A stretch of DNA of 64,000 nucleotides from Meandrina meandrites (Eukaryota > Cnidaria > Anthozoa > Scleractinia > Meandrinidae). The notes under the pieces are model-generated. The model made no database searches, was not told the DNA's origin, and was given only the letters and a program-made list of their open reading frames with translations. Made by a program: the position numbers and the translations under genes. The stretch covers positions 3,068,501 through 3,132,500 of the forward strand of contig OY855906.1 of the NCBI GenBank assembly GCA_963693305.1, in the 5' to 3' direction. Positions 25,001 to 36,928 of this stretch are shown here, one piece after another. The number at the start of each line of letters is the position of its first letter. Positions within the stretch are counted from its first letter, which is position 1.

Positions 25001-27582
25001 ACCATAAGTGAAATCACATAGACAACAGAAACCCACCACAATCCATTTTTACATTAACACCGCACCTGTATTTCACACACAGAACCTCTTCCTTCAGTTT
25101 TAAAGTCTGCACATGAGTGACACTCAATCTTTTACTGTTGAAACAATCACAGGGTCCAACAACTGTAAAATGACTAATGTTTGCCACCTAAAAAGCACAA
25201 ATTCAACTAAATTTTACCAGTAAGGTAGCAACGTTTACAATTCATTTGGTTGCTTGAGGCATCTTCCCTTAGGTGAGCAATTTGTGGATTGAAAATAACT
25301 TTGTGCTACAACTAGCACCACACAAAACCATTTCATGTGGACTACTTGCTTATTTATAGTTCCTCACCTGACTTGCGAGTGTTCAGCATCTGACACAAGT
25401 TCAAACTCCCAAAACTTCACCGTAGAGTCTCCACTTCCAGACGCAAAGCCACGCTGGACAGAAAAAAGATGAGAATGATAAAATAATAATCAATTTTTAT
25501 GCAAGTCATTTGTAAAGTTGCGCATCCAGTTTAATAGTGCTACATAATGTCATTTTGAGATAAATATAGCACAAACAGAAGTTTGAAGCTGCAAGCTAGC
25601 AAACACTGTACAGTTCAAAGTACTGAAGTTTGTCATTACTAAGGGCCCAGTAGATAACTTAACTCTTTAATAGACTTTTTATACCTTTTTTATACTGTGC
25701 ACTTTGCATAATCTGAAATTAAGATGTTTCATTTAAATAAACCTGTTAAAAAATTTTGTGTAAATTAAGTGTTAGGCAGCTGTTATACACAAGTTAGAGT
25801 TTCTATGGCATTCATTTAGTGCATTTCCTGTGATTTTCTCTAAAAGTTATAGGTACGCTTGTGTCGATCAATATCAAGAAACCATGCTGGCTAGAAACTT
25901 AATAATGCTTAAAAGATGGCATTGCACATACTTTGTCAGAGGCTAATGAAATGGACCACACTGGACCCTCGTGAGCATCTACTGACTCCAATAATTGACC
26001 AGATGATATGTCATATATCTCGAGCTTCCCAGCCTGCCACAAAAAACAGCAATGCACAATTATGTCTGCAAAATACTTGTGAGAGTATCGCATTTCTTGC
26101 AAGATAATTGCCCATAATTTATAACAAAAATTTCGCTTTGAACATTGATTCTCTCCAGATGAGACGAGGGGTGGTAACTTACTTTTGAGCAGTACTGTAC
26201 TTCATATGATGGAACTAATTTTAAACAAGGTTGAACATGTAGCCAGATATAAAAAGTGGTCAGGTAAATAATTTCAAAATTGGAGCCCAGTGGCCCATAC
26301 AACCAGCGTTAACTCCAGTTTCCATAGCACAAAGAAGCTAGTGTATTTCTTCTCCCCCTAGATGGGATGCTAGTCCATTGCAAGGCTACATGTACCCTAG
26401 TGTTTTTAATTCACTGGTGCCCATTATTTATACACCTAGTCCCAGTTGTTCAAAGGGTGGATAACACTATCCACAGGATAAATCACTATCCAAAAACACT
26501 CTATCCACTGGATAGTGATTTATCTGGTGGAAAGCGCTATCCATCCTTTGAACAACTGGACCTGGATGGAGAAAGGCACTTGGAGAGTTATGAGTCTTGC
26601 CCCAAAACACAACACAATGACCCCGCCCAGGGCTCAAACCCAGACCGCTCAATCCAGAGTCCAGCGCACTGACCATTAAGCTACGAGTATAATAAAATTA
26701 TTTACCAACAGAAATAGACCTATCACAAAAGCCCCCATACTTGATTTTTATTTGTACCTTGGTTCCTATAATGACATGCTTATCTCCTGGCACAAACATG
26801 GAACAGAGTGCATATCCTGTCGTCACTGTTCTTATTGGTTGACGTGATGATCTGTAAAACAATTAATATATATTTGGACAAGTCCGTGCAAGACATTGAA
26901 ATAATGTGTAACTAGAAAATTATGAGAATACAAAATCACGCACAAAACAAATAATTATTAAATGCCATGGGTGGGACATCACAACTGGCAGTAACTATAC
27001 ACAATATTGGATTCTGCACCTGTTCCACACTTTGATTGACTCCTGTGATCCTGACAATAAGCAGGAACCATCTGAGTTAAAACAGAGAGTTCTACAAAAA
27101 ATAAACATACAGTAATGCTTACTAGTTAGTTCATAAAATGTTATTAGTAAATGTTAATAAATATCTTACTTGGGTAATACAGTACATGTAGCAGAATGCA
27201 GGTACCAACCTAACATCCGATCTGTGACCAGGAAGTGTTACAGATGATACACATGACGACTCCACTGGTTTCAGAGAAATGGAGTACAACTGGATTGTAT
27301 TGTTTTGGAGCAACAACAGAACCTGACAAAAGTAAAACATTGACTAAATTGAATAGGAAAGAAAATACAGTCATTGATCTATTGAACAACAGAAACAGAC
27401 TAAAAATGAGGTAGAAAGCTGTTACATAATTTTATTATTTTCAATTGAGACAGGTGTAATTTCATGCATCTACAACATGTCAACTGAACCTTCTCATAGA
27501 AATATTCCAATACAAAAAGCCAGATACCTTTAAATCTTCAGCAATTTTATCATAATACAAATCAAAGGATCTGCAACAATAA

Positions 27583-27639
<57 letters not shown>

Positions 27640-30600
27640 GTATACCTTCAGTTATACGATCTACACAAGATGAGTACTGGCCTGAGAGCAACAGCAGTTA
27701 ACAAAATTTAAACCTCTCATTTGCACACTGATAATGAACAGTCTCAAAATTGGCATTCTTAATTATTTCCTCAACATTGTACTATCGATCGTTAATCGAT
27801 CGTTTCGAACACCTTGACATCAAATCTTTTCTGAAAAACATTGCGAATTGTTACACTTTTAGGGATTTTAACTTCAACGTTTTAGCGCCACAAATAATCA
27901 ACAATAGGTTTAAGGATTTTACATATTTTTAACTTTTACTCTCACACATTCGAATTCATAATAATTTTATAGTTTTTAATACGTAGATAGTAGGCCTTTT
28001 TATAACGATTTTTAAACATTTTTTATCTTTTTTCTTTCATTTTAAGTTTTGTACACGACCCCACAAGCTTGTAGCTTTTATATTTCATCGTGTATAAATA
28101 AAGGTTGTATGTATGTATGTATGTACTAAGATTTTAGAAAATAAATTGCCTTATACAGAATTAAAATTATGGAAGAGACTTAAGTCAGGTATAGGAATCC
28201 ATTATAATTACTATTTGCTAATACATGCAAGTAACATGCACTGAGGATTTATTCATATTATATTTTGCTATTCAGACAAACAGACTTACAGACTTACATA
28301 ACTTAAGACATACTTATTATACCTGTAAGGTCTTAATTAATTGTTTTCCTCACAAGTAGCCTGCAGGCGTATTTATTGGTTGCAAGTGCCGACTGCATAT
28401 TACAACCGCCATCTTGCATGACTCTACTCATTCTCAAGCATCCAAGATGGCGACTTAAACACAACCAACAATTGTTATTATTCTCAGACACCAAAACCCC
28501 TGGGACTGCAGGCTTCTCAGAGTAGCCCTCGAGCTCAACCTGAGCACTGGAGCCCAAAACTCCTTTTGGACCCTGTTTCCTTACTTGATCTTTGAACGCA
28601 GCTTAAGAGAATGTATTCTTTGCAGTTCATCTTCTACTGTTCTTGTAACTTCCACATCTACTTCTAATTCCTGCAAATATAATAATCCACAAAAATACTG
28701 TTTGAAATAATGAGTGAGATAACTTTTTTGAACATTAGGATAAAAATTAATTCTGGTTATATAACAGTTCAGTTTGGAGTCAGTGTCAGGTATAAATGGT
28801 TTGATTGAGTATAGTAATATGTTACCTTGTCACTGTTTTCTTTTCTTGCTTTTTTCCTACAAAATAAAAAAGAAATTTAGCTTAAAGTGCACCTAACCCC
28901 TAATTTTTTCTACTTATTTTCAAAAAGAATGCATAATTTGATGACGATTGAAAAAAAATTATGCGAATCCATTAAATCCCCGCGAATTTATGGAGGTTTG
29001 AAGTTTGGATTTTCTGGTTCACGACCGCGCGTGAGGAGATCTGGAACCCAATGTTGTTGTGATGTCAGCGGGGAACCAAATTCTCAGCTTTCGTGCCGAC
29101 GGTGCGACAAATCTGCAGTTCGTGAAATTTCTCGCTTCAAAACTTCTTAGTTCAAAAATCAGCCACCGAAATAATTTAAGGCCTTCAAAAGACGTCATCA
29201 GACAACTCAGACTCGGAGTATTGGATTCCCCAGCCGACGTCACAACCTTACTAGGGCCCAGTTTCCCTTGGGACTCGGCGGTGAACCAAAGTGGCGTGAA
29301 TTTTGCGAAGTTTGACAAGTCGTATGATGATAATTTTTTCACTGTTGTAATCAGGAGCACAAGGAGTTTTGGGGGGGCTAAAAAAATATTTGGGGCTAGG
29401 TGCACTTTAATTGCAGCTTAAAGAAAAAACAATATAAAAAATATTGTTTCTGTGAATCTGACACAATACACAAACCTTTGCCTCTTTAGTTTCTTTTGTA
29501 GGTGTTTCTGGATTTCTTCATCATTTAAAATTTTGAACAGTTCCAGCTGTGAATCATTACCCTACAGTGATGAGAAAAAGAAATAATATGGAATGAACTT
29601 AACTGAAATAAGTATCATAAATTATTCTACAACTATTTACTCCAACTGTACATACCAGACATCCCAGAAAGGTTTGTGTTGAATCGGCCATTACCGTTAC
29701 CACTCTTTCGTGGCTGTGGCGGAAAATTGAATCAATAAGTGTACAAGACAGCGGACCACTCTATAAGAAGGAAAGTATTTTAATTTAATTCAAATTTTAA
29801 TATTCCTGTATAAACATTAGAGAGTTCCTAAATTATTATAAGAACTGCTCCCTGGGACAGAAATGGAGTGAAATGGAGTGGGTATGGAAATAATTTTTCT
29901 ACAACTGCAAAATGTAACAAGAAAACTGCAGTTTAAAAATCTACTGCCTTTCCAGCACTGATTTGCATGTACCTCAGCTGTTTTCTCTTCTGATTCATCA
30001 TTTAATCCTGCTTCCTCTGCACTTCTTTTGCCATCACGCTTCTCATTGCTTTTTTCTGATTCCTCTGCATCACTCTCAGTGCTGCTAGTAATCTTCCAAA
30101 CTCTTAATTCACTGTCTGAACATCCAGTTATCAACCTTGTTTCGTCATGGGCAACTCTGAAACCCCAGACCTAAACACAACAATAATTAAAAAAGAATGT
30201 CATACTACATGTATGTAGAGTGAATATATACTGCATGGCTAAAAAATAATTTAATAAATCACTGTCTTGAAAATTTATTTAATATTTGAAAAAACTCTCA
30301 TCTGGTCATCCCATCCAGCTGGCCAGTAACTTTTCAGTTTCATTTGCCCAAGGCCAGGGGTAAGGGTGCAGGCATCCATCGCAGGTGGTCAGATGACTAA
30401 GTTGTGAGCCACAATCATTTTAAGGCAAAACAAGTAAATTTAGAGAAGCATGCAACTGCCCTGTGCAAGTAAAATTTGACAGTTACCGCCTGATTCTTAG
30501 GCTGGACACTAACTAGACAGTAAGTGATTCTGTGAATGAAAAGTTTGGCTAAAACAAATGAGAATTCAACTTACTGTAATGGAAATTCAGTTACTAGTTT

Positions 30601-33600
30601 CCTTAATTAACAACTACATGTAGTAAGAATATGTTGAAGTTTGGACAAATTTCCAGTCAATTGAATTCCAGATCTAGGCAGTTTACTCAAAATATTATGC
30701 TACTTACTAACCTCGCTTCTATGACCAACAAGAGTAAGAAAACAGTGTTGTGTGTCCAGGTCCCAGAACTTGACAAAACTGTCTTTAGAACTGATAACCA
30801 TAAACCAAAAATTTACAAGCCAGAATCAACCTACTATTAATTAATAAAATAATACTAGAAAAATTAAAATAAATAATGCTCGCTGGATCCCTGTAAAACT
30901 AGGGGTGGTGTTTCAAAATCTTTCCTCTTGGGTAAACTTGGGGATTGGGTTTAAGCAGAAAATTGTTTTTCCCACTAACATCAACTACACAAACAGAAAC
31001 CATTCCTTGGCAGCTTAGATCTGTATCAGAAATGTGCCCACTGGACAAATTTTGGACATCTGAAACAGTGCATCAGCACCAGGAAGATGAATTCTGGTCA
31101 GACACAATTTTTGGAGCATGCCAAGACCAGGAATGAGCAAGCTAGCAACTCTGAGTCTGTGCAGAATGACCAGTACTCTGTGATTTGTAGACTTCCAGAA
31201 TCTGGTCTGGCGAGAGTTCGTGCTCTTTGTGCTGACCAAAAGAAAAGCGGGCTCTAAGGACGAGATTGAGGGTAAGGTTTTAAATTAGGAAGTGAACTGT
31301 ACCCTACTAAAAGATTTTGGAGAGAATTTATCCTCAAATGGTAGAGACAACACTTTTACGTACATTGTTCATGTGTTTGCAAGGAGACTTACATGTATGA
31401 GGAAAAAAATATTGTTCATTTCATGACTCACCAATTATTAATCTTACATACATGTACAGTATTTAGCAGCACCTTGTTATCATATATCAGTGATGTGTTG
31501 TCTCTCAAAACAAACCAGCAACTGTTCAGTCTGACTAATTTTGACATCACCCACCTAGTTATCAGGATATTCTGACTTTTCATGAAATAACATTGTGTTA
31601 TTAGTCCTTTGTGGCCTTTGAGACTGTCAATGGCAAGAGAAATAAAATAATTTTTATTAACAAGTACATGTACCTAATAAAATGTCCAGTGGAACTTATA
31701 TGCCAGGAGCTAGAAGATTGAAGCATTCACTAGTTATTGTGCAAAAAAAAACTACAGGCAGTTAAACAGATCTTAAATCAAGTAAGCTACATGTAAAGTA
31801 GTTCATATTATATCCCCACAAAGTAATTGAACTTCATTGGTTCAAGATTCTCACCGGTAAACACCTGCTTCATTGACAGTGTCCCAGACAATGACATCAG
31901 TATCCTGAGTAAGCAAAGAAAATAGGAATCACCAACCTAACCTTATAATTAAGTCAATAACTTAATAAATAACGTAAAAAGTGAGATGAAACAAGGGTCG
32001 TTATGAAAAGGAAGACATATCTTGACTCGCAGATGACTTCTCCTCAGGTTCCTAAACACATGACAGTCACCAAAAACAGTCCTTTTCTGGACCAACCCTT
32101 AGTAAATGATCATAACAACCAGACAGACTACGTATAAAAACTCCCCCAAGTGGCAATATAAATGGTATGGCAAATACATGCATTCTCAACAAAAAATAAT
32201 TTTTAACACCTAAAGATACGGTGGTTATTCAGTGCTTTGCAAGATTTTGGATGATGAATCTTGGAAATTAGCTACATGTACAATGTACATAATTATTTGC
32301 AGGATACCTGTCATGTACAGGATCAAGGACAACAATCATGATTTTCTGACATACATGTAATATGGGCATTGCAGTGGCAATTTGTTGAATGAAAAAAATC
32401 ACATAGTTTGGAGATAATACCCTTGATCCAGAGACAAGCTTTCCACCAGAATCATCAAACTGAAGTACAGACACAGCTGACTTGTGGCCGCTATAATATT
32501 GTTCAAAAACAAAATCAAACAGTTAAACAGGAAAAAAAACAAACAAAGTTACAGTATTTTAATTTTATTTAATTAAATCTTTCACCCACATTTCACATAC
32601 ATGCATGTATTTTGTTGAGGAGAATAATGCACTCTTTTCCTACTTGTTTACAACAATTCTCATAAATTACAAGTTACTTGACTGTTTACCTGAAGGTTAC
32701 TTGACAACTTTTATCTTCTAACTTCCACAGCCTGACTGTTCCATCTTCATAACTACAAAATGTTGGATTCATCAAAGACATACATGTATGTTTTTAAATA
32801 AATTTTTTTTTTGGAAATTCAAGCTGGGAGTGGTACTTAAAAAAATGTGCATTACACTTAATGTTGGACCATGTGAACACTAAACATTTACAGTATCAAT
32901 TATTTTAATTTATGAAAGTAAAATTTGCTTTTTTAATTCAGCTTCCTCTTACCCAACAGCCAAAACTTGTTGATCAGGGCTGACTTGTAGAGCTGTCACC
33001 TCATGATTGTGATCGCCTTTAAGCACAGAAACCTATTACAGTTTATAAAAAAAATCAACTGTCAGATTTACAGCAAAAATCAGAGAAGCATCAACACTGA
33101 GGATTATTTTCTTAACTTTGCTGTGCCACTCATGGTGTGAGATTATAATACTATAAACTCTTTTAAAAGTATAAATAATTAATCTGATAGTGAGATCCAA
33201 TGGTATGGACCATTCCAGCTAATATTCGTACCCCCCTCTATTGAGGTACTTTTGTGTCTGCCCCCTGAAAAATAACTTTTGAATACCCCTTTAGAAATCA
33301 AGATCAAAGTCCCAACACACTCCCCTTCAGAAAAAAGAAAGAGTTCAAAGACAGCGACATAAATGCCCCCTCAGAAATAACTTTTGAAGACCCCTCCCGT
33401 GCTCTTAAATTTCCTAGACCTTCAATGGGGGGGGGGGGGGGGGGGGGGGGGGGTGCAGATTTTAAATGGAATCGGCCAATTAACACGTCAAGGTGGAATC
33501 AATACTTTTCGGATTATCACAGTAAATAACACTTGATTCGTTTAATTTTGAATTAATCATCTGCATTCTTTAAAAAAAGCTAATTACCCATGTGTACGTT

Positions 33601-34004
33601 TCTTTTGAGCTACAGAAAAGCTAGTTAACACGAGTATATAAATGAAATTTTTATCCGATGAAATTTTATGTATGCAGTGTTCGGTAGCGACCCTTAGCTG
33701 TGGATATACAAACTATACAATCTGTATCAGGCAGTATTCGACTCTGATTTCTTAAAAGTAATCATTCCATGTGAAACAAACGTTAAGTTGTTCGTTTGCT
33801 GCGCGGCGACGTTCTCACCTTCTCTCCTCGCCTCACATCCCAAACAACAACACTCTCTAACGCCGGGCAAACCGCATACAGAGTGACCTGCTTGCTTAAT
33901 TTGTTAGTTCGTCTTCTGACGAACACAACGTTCCCCTTTAAGCTACAAACAACGCCAAAACAAGCTGACTGCACGTATCTAAGGTATGCTTTAGTGAGAA
34001 CCAT
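16080..34004 (-). CDS. WDR3: WD repeat protein 3 (UTP12 homologue), complete, 35 exons
   Basis: Minus-strand exons in order: 34004-33819, 33032-32953, 32752-32690, 32490-32421, 31904-31855, 31623-31555, 30790-30712, 30170-29973, 29760-29656, 29561-29476, 28856-28826, 28670-28585, 27570-27528, 27322-27210, 27091-27020, 26851-26758, 26033-25932, 25453-25368, 25128-25066, 23862-23790, 23645-23589, 23222-23122, 22409-22394, 21770-21675, 21446-21393, 20941-20861, 20776-20726, 20257-20192, 19744-19664, 19036-18992, 18077-18034, 17563-17485, 17270-17221, 16918-16825, 16226-16080. All GT-AG; 2811 coding bases, 936 residues, close to human WDR3 (943). About twelve WD-type strands are visible (VIVWD, VKFWDLD, IKIWG, LRLWER), consistent with two tandem beta-propellers interrupted by an acidic/basic linker (exons 8-11). 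The C-terminal Utp12 domain (about 785-905) is helical, followed by a Lys-rich end. Family role: U3 snoRNP/UTP-B subunit for small-subunit rRNA processing in the nucleolus. Exon 23 is only 16 nt. Confidence 0.96.
18629..18790. mobile_element. Palindromic MITE in WDR3 intron (family shared with 44 kb)
   Basis: Inverted arms CCTTATTCGATGGTTTAACA / TGTTAAACCATCGAATAAGG, continuing into ATATAATACGCGCG/CGCGTATTATAT. The centre holds CCGAGCCCCGAAGGGGCGAGG. Related copies occur at 44141-44293 and 44373-44537. Confidence 0.75.
19262..19345 (-). mobile_element. tRNA-like SINE head in WDR3 intron
   Basis: On the minus strand TAGCTTAATGGTTAGAG resembles an A box and GGTTCGATCCC is a good B box, about 35 nt apart. 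It does not fold as a functional tRNA and continues into non-tRNA sequence, so I call it SINE-derived. Confidence 0.5.
19595..19638. repeat. Tandem (GATACGC)n, about six copies
   Basis: Uninterrupted 7-bp units within a WDR3 intron, 26 bases from the donor of the exon at 19744-19664. Confidence 0.9.
21125..21365 (-). mobile_element. SINE with conserved central domain
   Basis: On the minus strand it contains GTGTTGTGTTCTTGGGCAAG and TTTGAGCCCTG, then a segment with TGCTGGGGAGTAACCTGCCA and a GACTAGCATCACATC-type 3' part. The same blocks recur at 26285-26690 and 43978-44095, defining one SINE family. Confidence 0.65.
22055..22235. mobile_element. hAT-like MITE with 8-bp duplication
   Basis: Ends are AGCCTGTGAGCAGGCT on the left and GAGCCTGCTCGCAGGCT on the right, both palindromic. 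Flanks TCCACACT (22047-22054) and TCCACACG (22236-22243) fit an 8-bp target duplication with one change. Confidence 0.6.
24166..24963. mobile_element. TTAA-flanked fold-back element, arms of about 300 bp or more
   Basis: Begins TTAA-AGTGTATATGACACGAAA and ends TTTCATGTCATATACACT-TTAA. The arms pair over a long distance. For example GAAAGGCCTTTCAAAAGACA near 24210 mirrors the segment near 24915, and GTGCATCACAAAAG near 24412 mirrors CTTTTGTGATGCAC near 24708. No transposase frame. Confidence 0.75.
26285..26690 (-). mobile_element. tRNA-derived SINE split by a MITE
   Basis: Minus strand: TAGCTTAATGGTCAGTGCGC (A-box region, 26660-26680) and GGGTTTGAGCCC (B box, about 26632). Then come the GTTGTGTTTTGGGGC block and, after the insertion at 26441-26562, the GACTAGCATCCCATCTAGG 3' part. 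It belongs to the same family as 21125-21365. Confidence 0.7.
26441..26562. mobile_element. MITE nested inside the SINE
   Basis: Terminal repeats CCAGTTGTTCAAAGGGTGGA / TCCATCCTTTGAACAACTGG, with an inner stem GATAAATCACTATCC / GGATAGTGATTTATC. Flanked by CCTAG and CCTGG within what is a continuous block in other SINE copies. Confidence 0.75.
27583..27639. repeat. (AATC)n microsatellite
   Basis: About 14 units of AATC, lying 13 nt upstream (on the gene strand) of the WDR3 exon at 27570-27528, so it reaches into the acceptor and branch-point region of that intron. Confidence 0.95.
28070..28126 (+). mobile_element. Probable LINE-type 3' tail
   Basis: TATAAATAAAGGTTGTATGT followed by (GTAT)n resembles the 3' end of a non-LTR retrotransposon ending in a short repeat. 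Only the tail is recognisable; no reverse transcriptase frame is seen. Confidence 0.4.
28357..28517. mobile_element. Short MITE with CTGCAGGC ends
   Basis: AGCCTGCAGGC on the left and CTGCAGGCTTCT on the right, in a WDR3 intron, with an inner CATCTTGCATGACT / CATCCAAGATGGCG region. The boundary is approximate. Confidence 0.45.
28882..29410. mobile_element. TTAA-flanked element with AGTGCACCTA ends
   Basis: Begins TTAA-AGTGCACCTAACCCC and ends GGGGCTAGGTGCACT-TTAA. Frames of 120-128 codons overlap on both strands here because of internal symmetry. I reject them as genes. Confidence 0.75.
33207..33477. mobile_element. MITE with poly-G/poly-C ends
   Basis: Left end ACCATTCCAGCTAATATTCG followed by TACCCCCC. 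The right end is a 27-base G run (33427-33453), then TGCAGATTTTAAATGGAAT, an imperfect complement of the left end. The interior repeats CCCCTCAGAAATAACTTTTG-like blocks. Confidence 0.55.
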
Positions 34005-36928
34005 GCTGTTTTCAGTGCACCACAACACACGTGAAGTGAAGGTCAGTATTCCGTGTAAGCATACACCTAATGTCGTATCCCTTTGTAACCACCCACTGCA
34101 TTGGAACGAAAGAGGACGAAAGAGGGTTCACGAAAGATAAGAGGCGTCTGGGAACAAGCATGCCTGCATCATAAAATCGTAGGTTTCTGATTACTCACTT
34201 TTTAAGCGATGGCGTCATTTTATGATGTCATCGGTTAATGCTGTAAAGCGGAAAAGCGATGGAATTTATGGAATTTCTGGTGTTACGGTGTTACGATTAC
34301 TCCCTGAATTGAACCGAAGAGCATTGGGAACTAGGTGCATGGTTTGTGTTCTTGTTGTATTCGTCGTGCGAGTGGACGGGATCTGTTCGCGAACATGCAA
34401 ATAATAACAAGGCTTTTCAGGTTTGACTTAGCTCACAAAGAACTGGCCGAGGTAATGTTGTCTGCTGCAATCGACCGATCTTTCTAGAACCGAATAGAAT
34501 TTGGAACTAACTTCAGGGATAAACGTCAGTAGAAAAGAATTCAAGTAAAACTCAACAAGAAATCACGGCGTAGAACTCAAAGCAAAATACTCCCGGGCAG
34601 TTAGAAAGGACCGATTCTATGTATAAACGAAAGACACAAATTATATTTGATGTGTTTTATTAGATTTAGTAAACAGAAATCTTTACATTTTTTAAAAGAA
34701 AAAGGCTAAACATTTTCAAGACAGCGTTTGACCTTGTATCTTATGTCGTCAGTATCGGATGTCGCGCTACAAGATAACACAGCTTTTGTCAAACAGTCAT
34801 TCAACACAGAAGTTGTTCAGGAATAAACGTCAGTAGAAAAGAAATCAAGTTTAACTCGACAAGAAAGCACTGCGTAGAACTTAAAGCAAAATACTCCCGG
34901 GCAGTTAGAAGGGACTAATTCCCCGGCTAAGTATAAGTGAAAGAGACTAATTATATTTGATGTGTTTTATAAGATTTAGTAAACAGAAATCTTTATTCTT
35001 TTTTTAAAAACAAAAGGGCTCAACAATTTCAAGACAGCGTTTGACTTTGTATCATATGTCGTCAGTATCAGATATCTCCCTGCAACATAACGCAACTTTT
35101 GTCGAACAATCATTCAACACAGAAGTTGTCAGCTATTTTTATTAACTTTCTTGAAATTTTCTGTCAAATTTCCTGAAAATTCTTTAAGACCCCTTATGAA
35201 ACGTCATCGCTTCTGCATGCATTGCGTGCCGTTTATTTTGGATAAGGCTTTGGGTAGCATTATCCTTTCAGATGATCGATAGCCCGGGTGCACTGGCTGA
35301 GGCTCATTTGATAAAGTATGGAAAAGAATGGTTTTAAAATTATGAACATTTTTCGCAGAAAAGGTTTTGAATGATTTTGGTAGCGTTTCCAAATTAAATA
35401 ACTGAGATACATGTTCTACGCGCGATCTGATTTAATAGTCTAATCCTATGTTCCTTTGAAAACCAGTCTAACTGTTCCTTTAAAACCCGCCGGCGCATTT
35501 AATTTCTAACAATCAGCGTTACTCCAGTATGCGTCGTCTTTCTCGATACGCTCAGCTCCGTCCAAGTCAGTCGGGCAAGTTCACGTTTTCTATTCTGTCT
35601 TTGTTGTTTATTCGTCTTGTTGCAACTTTTCGTTTCGTTTAGCTTTTGTTTCAATTTTGGTCGTTCGAGCCATTCTGTGAATGAAAGTTTGGGCGCGCTC
35701 ATCGGTGACGCCATAAATAATCTCAAATCAAGTCAGTCTAAAGTTAAAGTACTGATTTTCCCAAACAAGTGGTTTTTTTTTTTCGCTCGTTTTTTCAAGC
35801 ACAGAACAGTATGTCCGGCTGCAACACTTTTTAGTTCGTAATTTGTAACCCTAACGTTCGGAGCAAGTTCGAGTGCCGCAGTGTAAGTTTTCTCTCGCCT
35901 GAAAGCATAATGCTGAAAGGTTGCTTTCAAATTTTGGTGTTATAGAGGATTATAGAGAATTTAGTTGATCAACTTAAAATTATTTTGCTGACTTTTAATT
36001 ACTTTTCTACACATTACTATTCCTTTATTGGTTGTAAATTTGCTGCACAACTTACGGTTGTGTTCAAAGTACGAGTTTTGGTTTTTGTCCTAGAGATGAC
36101 TAATGCCAAACGCCGCAACACATTAGCAATTGAGCAATGGAAGATAATTTGTATACACAAGACATTAAGGCGGGGGTTCGCCTGAAGCCCGTTTTTCCAC
36201 CGCGTAACTTGGGTTTAATGCGAATATGTCGCTCCCGTTTCAAACACTCTCAAAACCCTCTGTTCATCCCACAAAGCTATGTTTAGCGGTGTTTTGTAAA
36301 TTTTTTTGGTGATTTCATTTTGGGGATTTTTGGAAAGAGATAGTTTTTCTCAAAGGATTAGTAAAATTTGGAGAAATAAGAAATATAAAAGATTTAATGT
36401 AATTTTAAAATTAGAATTTGAAGTTAAAAATTAGTAGATGGACACCCAAACAGTCCCCTGACAACCTGGGGTGCTCTTGCGTTGGGGTCAACTGTCTGGT
36501 GGTGTTCCAAAAATAATTTTCTTTCTTCTATCCCTTCTTTAAAACTCTTAAAATTTCACTCAAATTCACCTTTACCCCCACCTTAATGACGTTATTTCGG
36601 ACGTGCTCGAGAGTAGTCTTGAGATTTCATCATGTCTACACAGTTTCTTTTGTAGAAAGCTTTATTTAAAGACTATTGAAAGCAATCTTTGGTTCATCTT
36701 TATTTTCAAAAGAGTATAATACGACGCAGTATTCTCACTGGCTTACTTTTTTGCCCAAAGTTCTAGGAATGTTTTCTGGAAACTGTAAACTGCACATCAA
36801 TTCTGGAAATCGGTCTGATTTGATGCTTGGGCGCCTTGTCTTAAAAGAGGTAAGATTTTCGGGTTCCAACTTTTCCCGGCTGAATGTATTTACATTGGCA
36901 AGTTCAAGAACTTCTGAGTAATTTTGTA
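34005..36928. other. Gene-poor spacer between WDR3 and the channel cluster
   Basis: No supported coding exon. The WDR3 promoter must lie near its left edge. Contains the tandem duplication at 34514-35130. A frame at 36676-36854 ending in a GT donor-like site could be an exon but has no recognisable similarity. Confidence 0.4.
34514..35130. repeat. Two-copy tandem duplication, about 305 bp each
   Basis: Copy 1 is 34514-34817 and copy 2 is 34818-35130. They share blocks such as AAAATACTCCCGGGCAGTTA, ATTATATTTGATGTGTTTTA and CATTCAACACAGAAGTTGT in the same order and orientation, with scattered substitutions. Function unknown. Confidence 0.85.

Noticed and set aside
26620..26690. tRNA gene on the minus strand
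   Set aside because: A- and B-box-like motifs are present, but no cloverleaf closes and the sequence continues into a SINE body shared with 21125-21365.
28887..29421. Overlapping frames of 87-128 codons on both strands
   Set aside because: They lie wholly within the symmetric TTAA-flanked element at 28882-29410.
36676..36921. Possible extra exon with GT donor near 36855
   Set aside because: Open on both strands, no similarity recognised, no acceptor or partner exon found.
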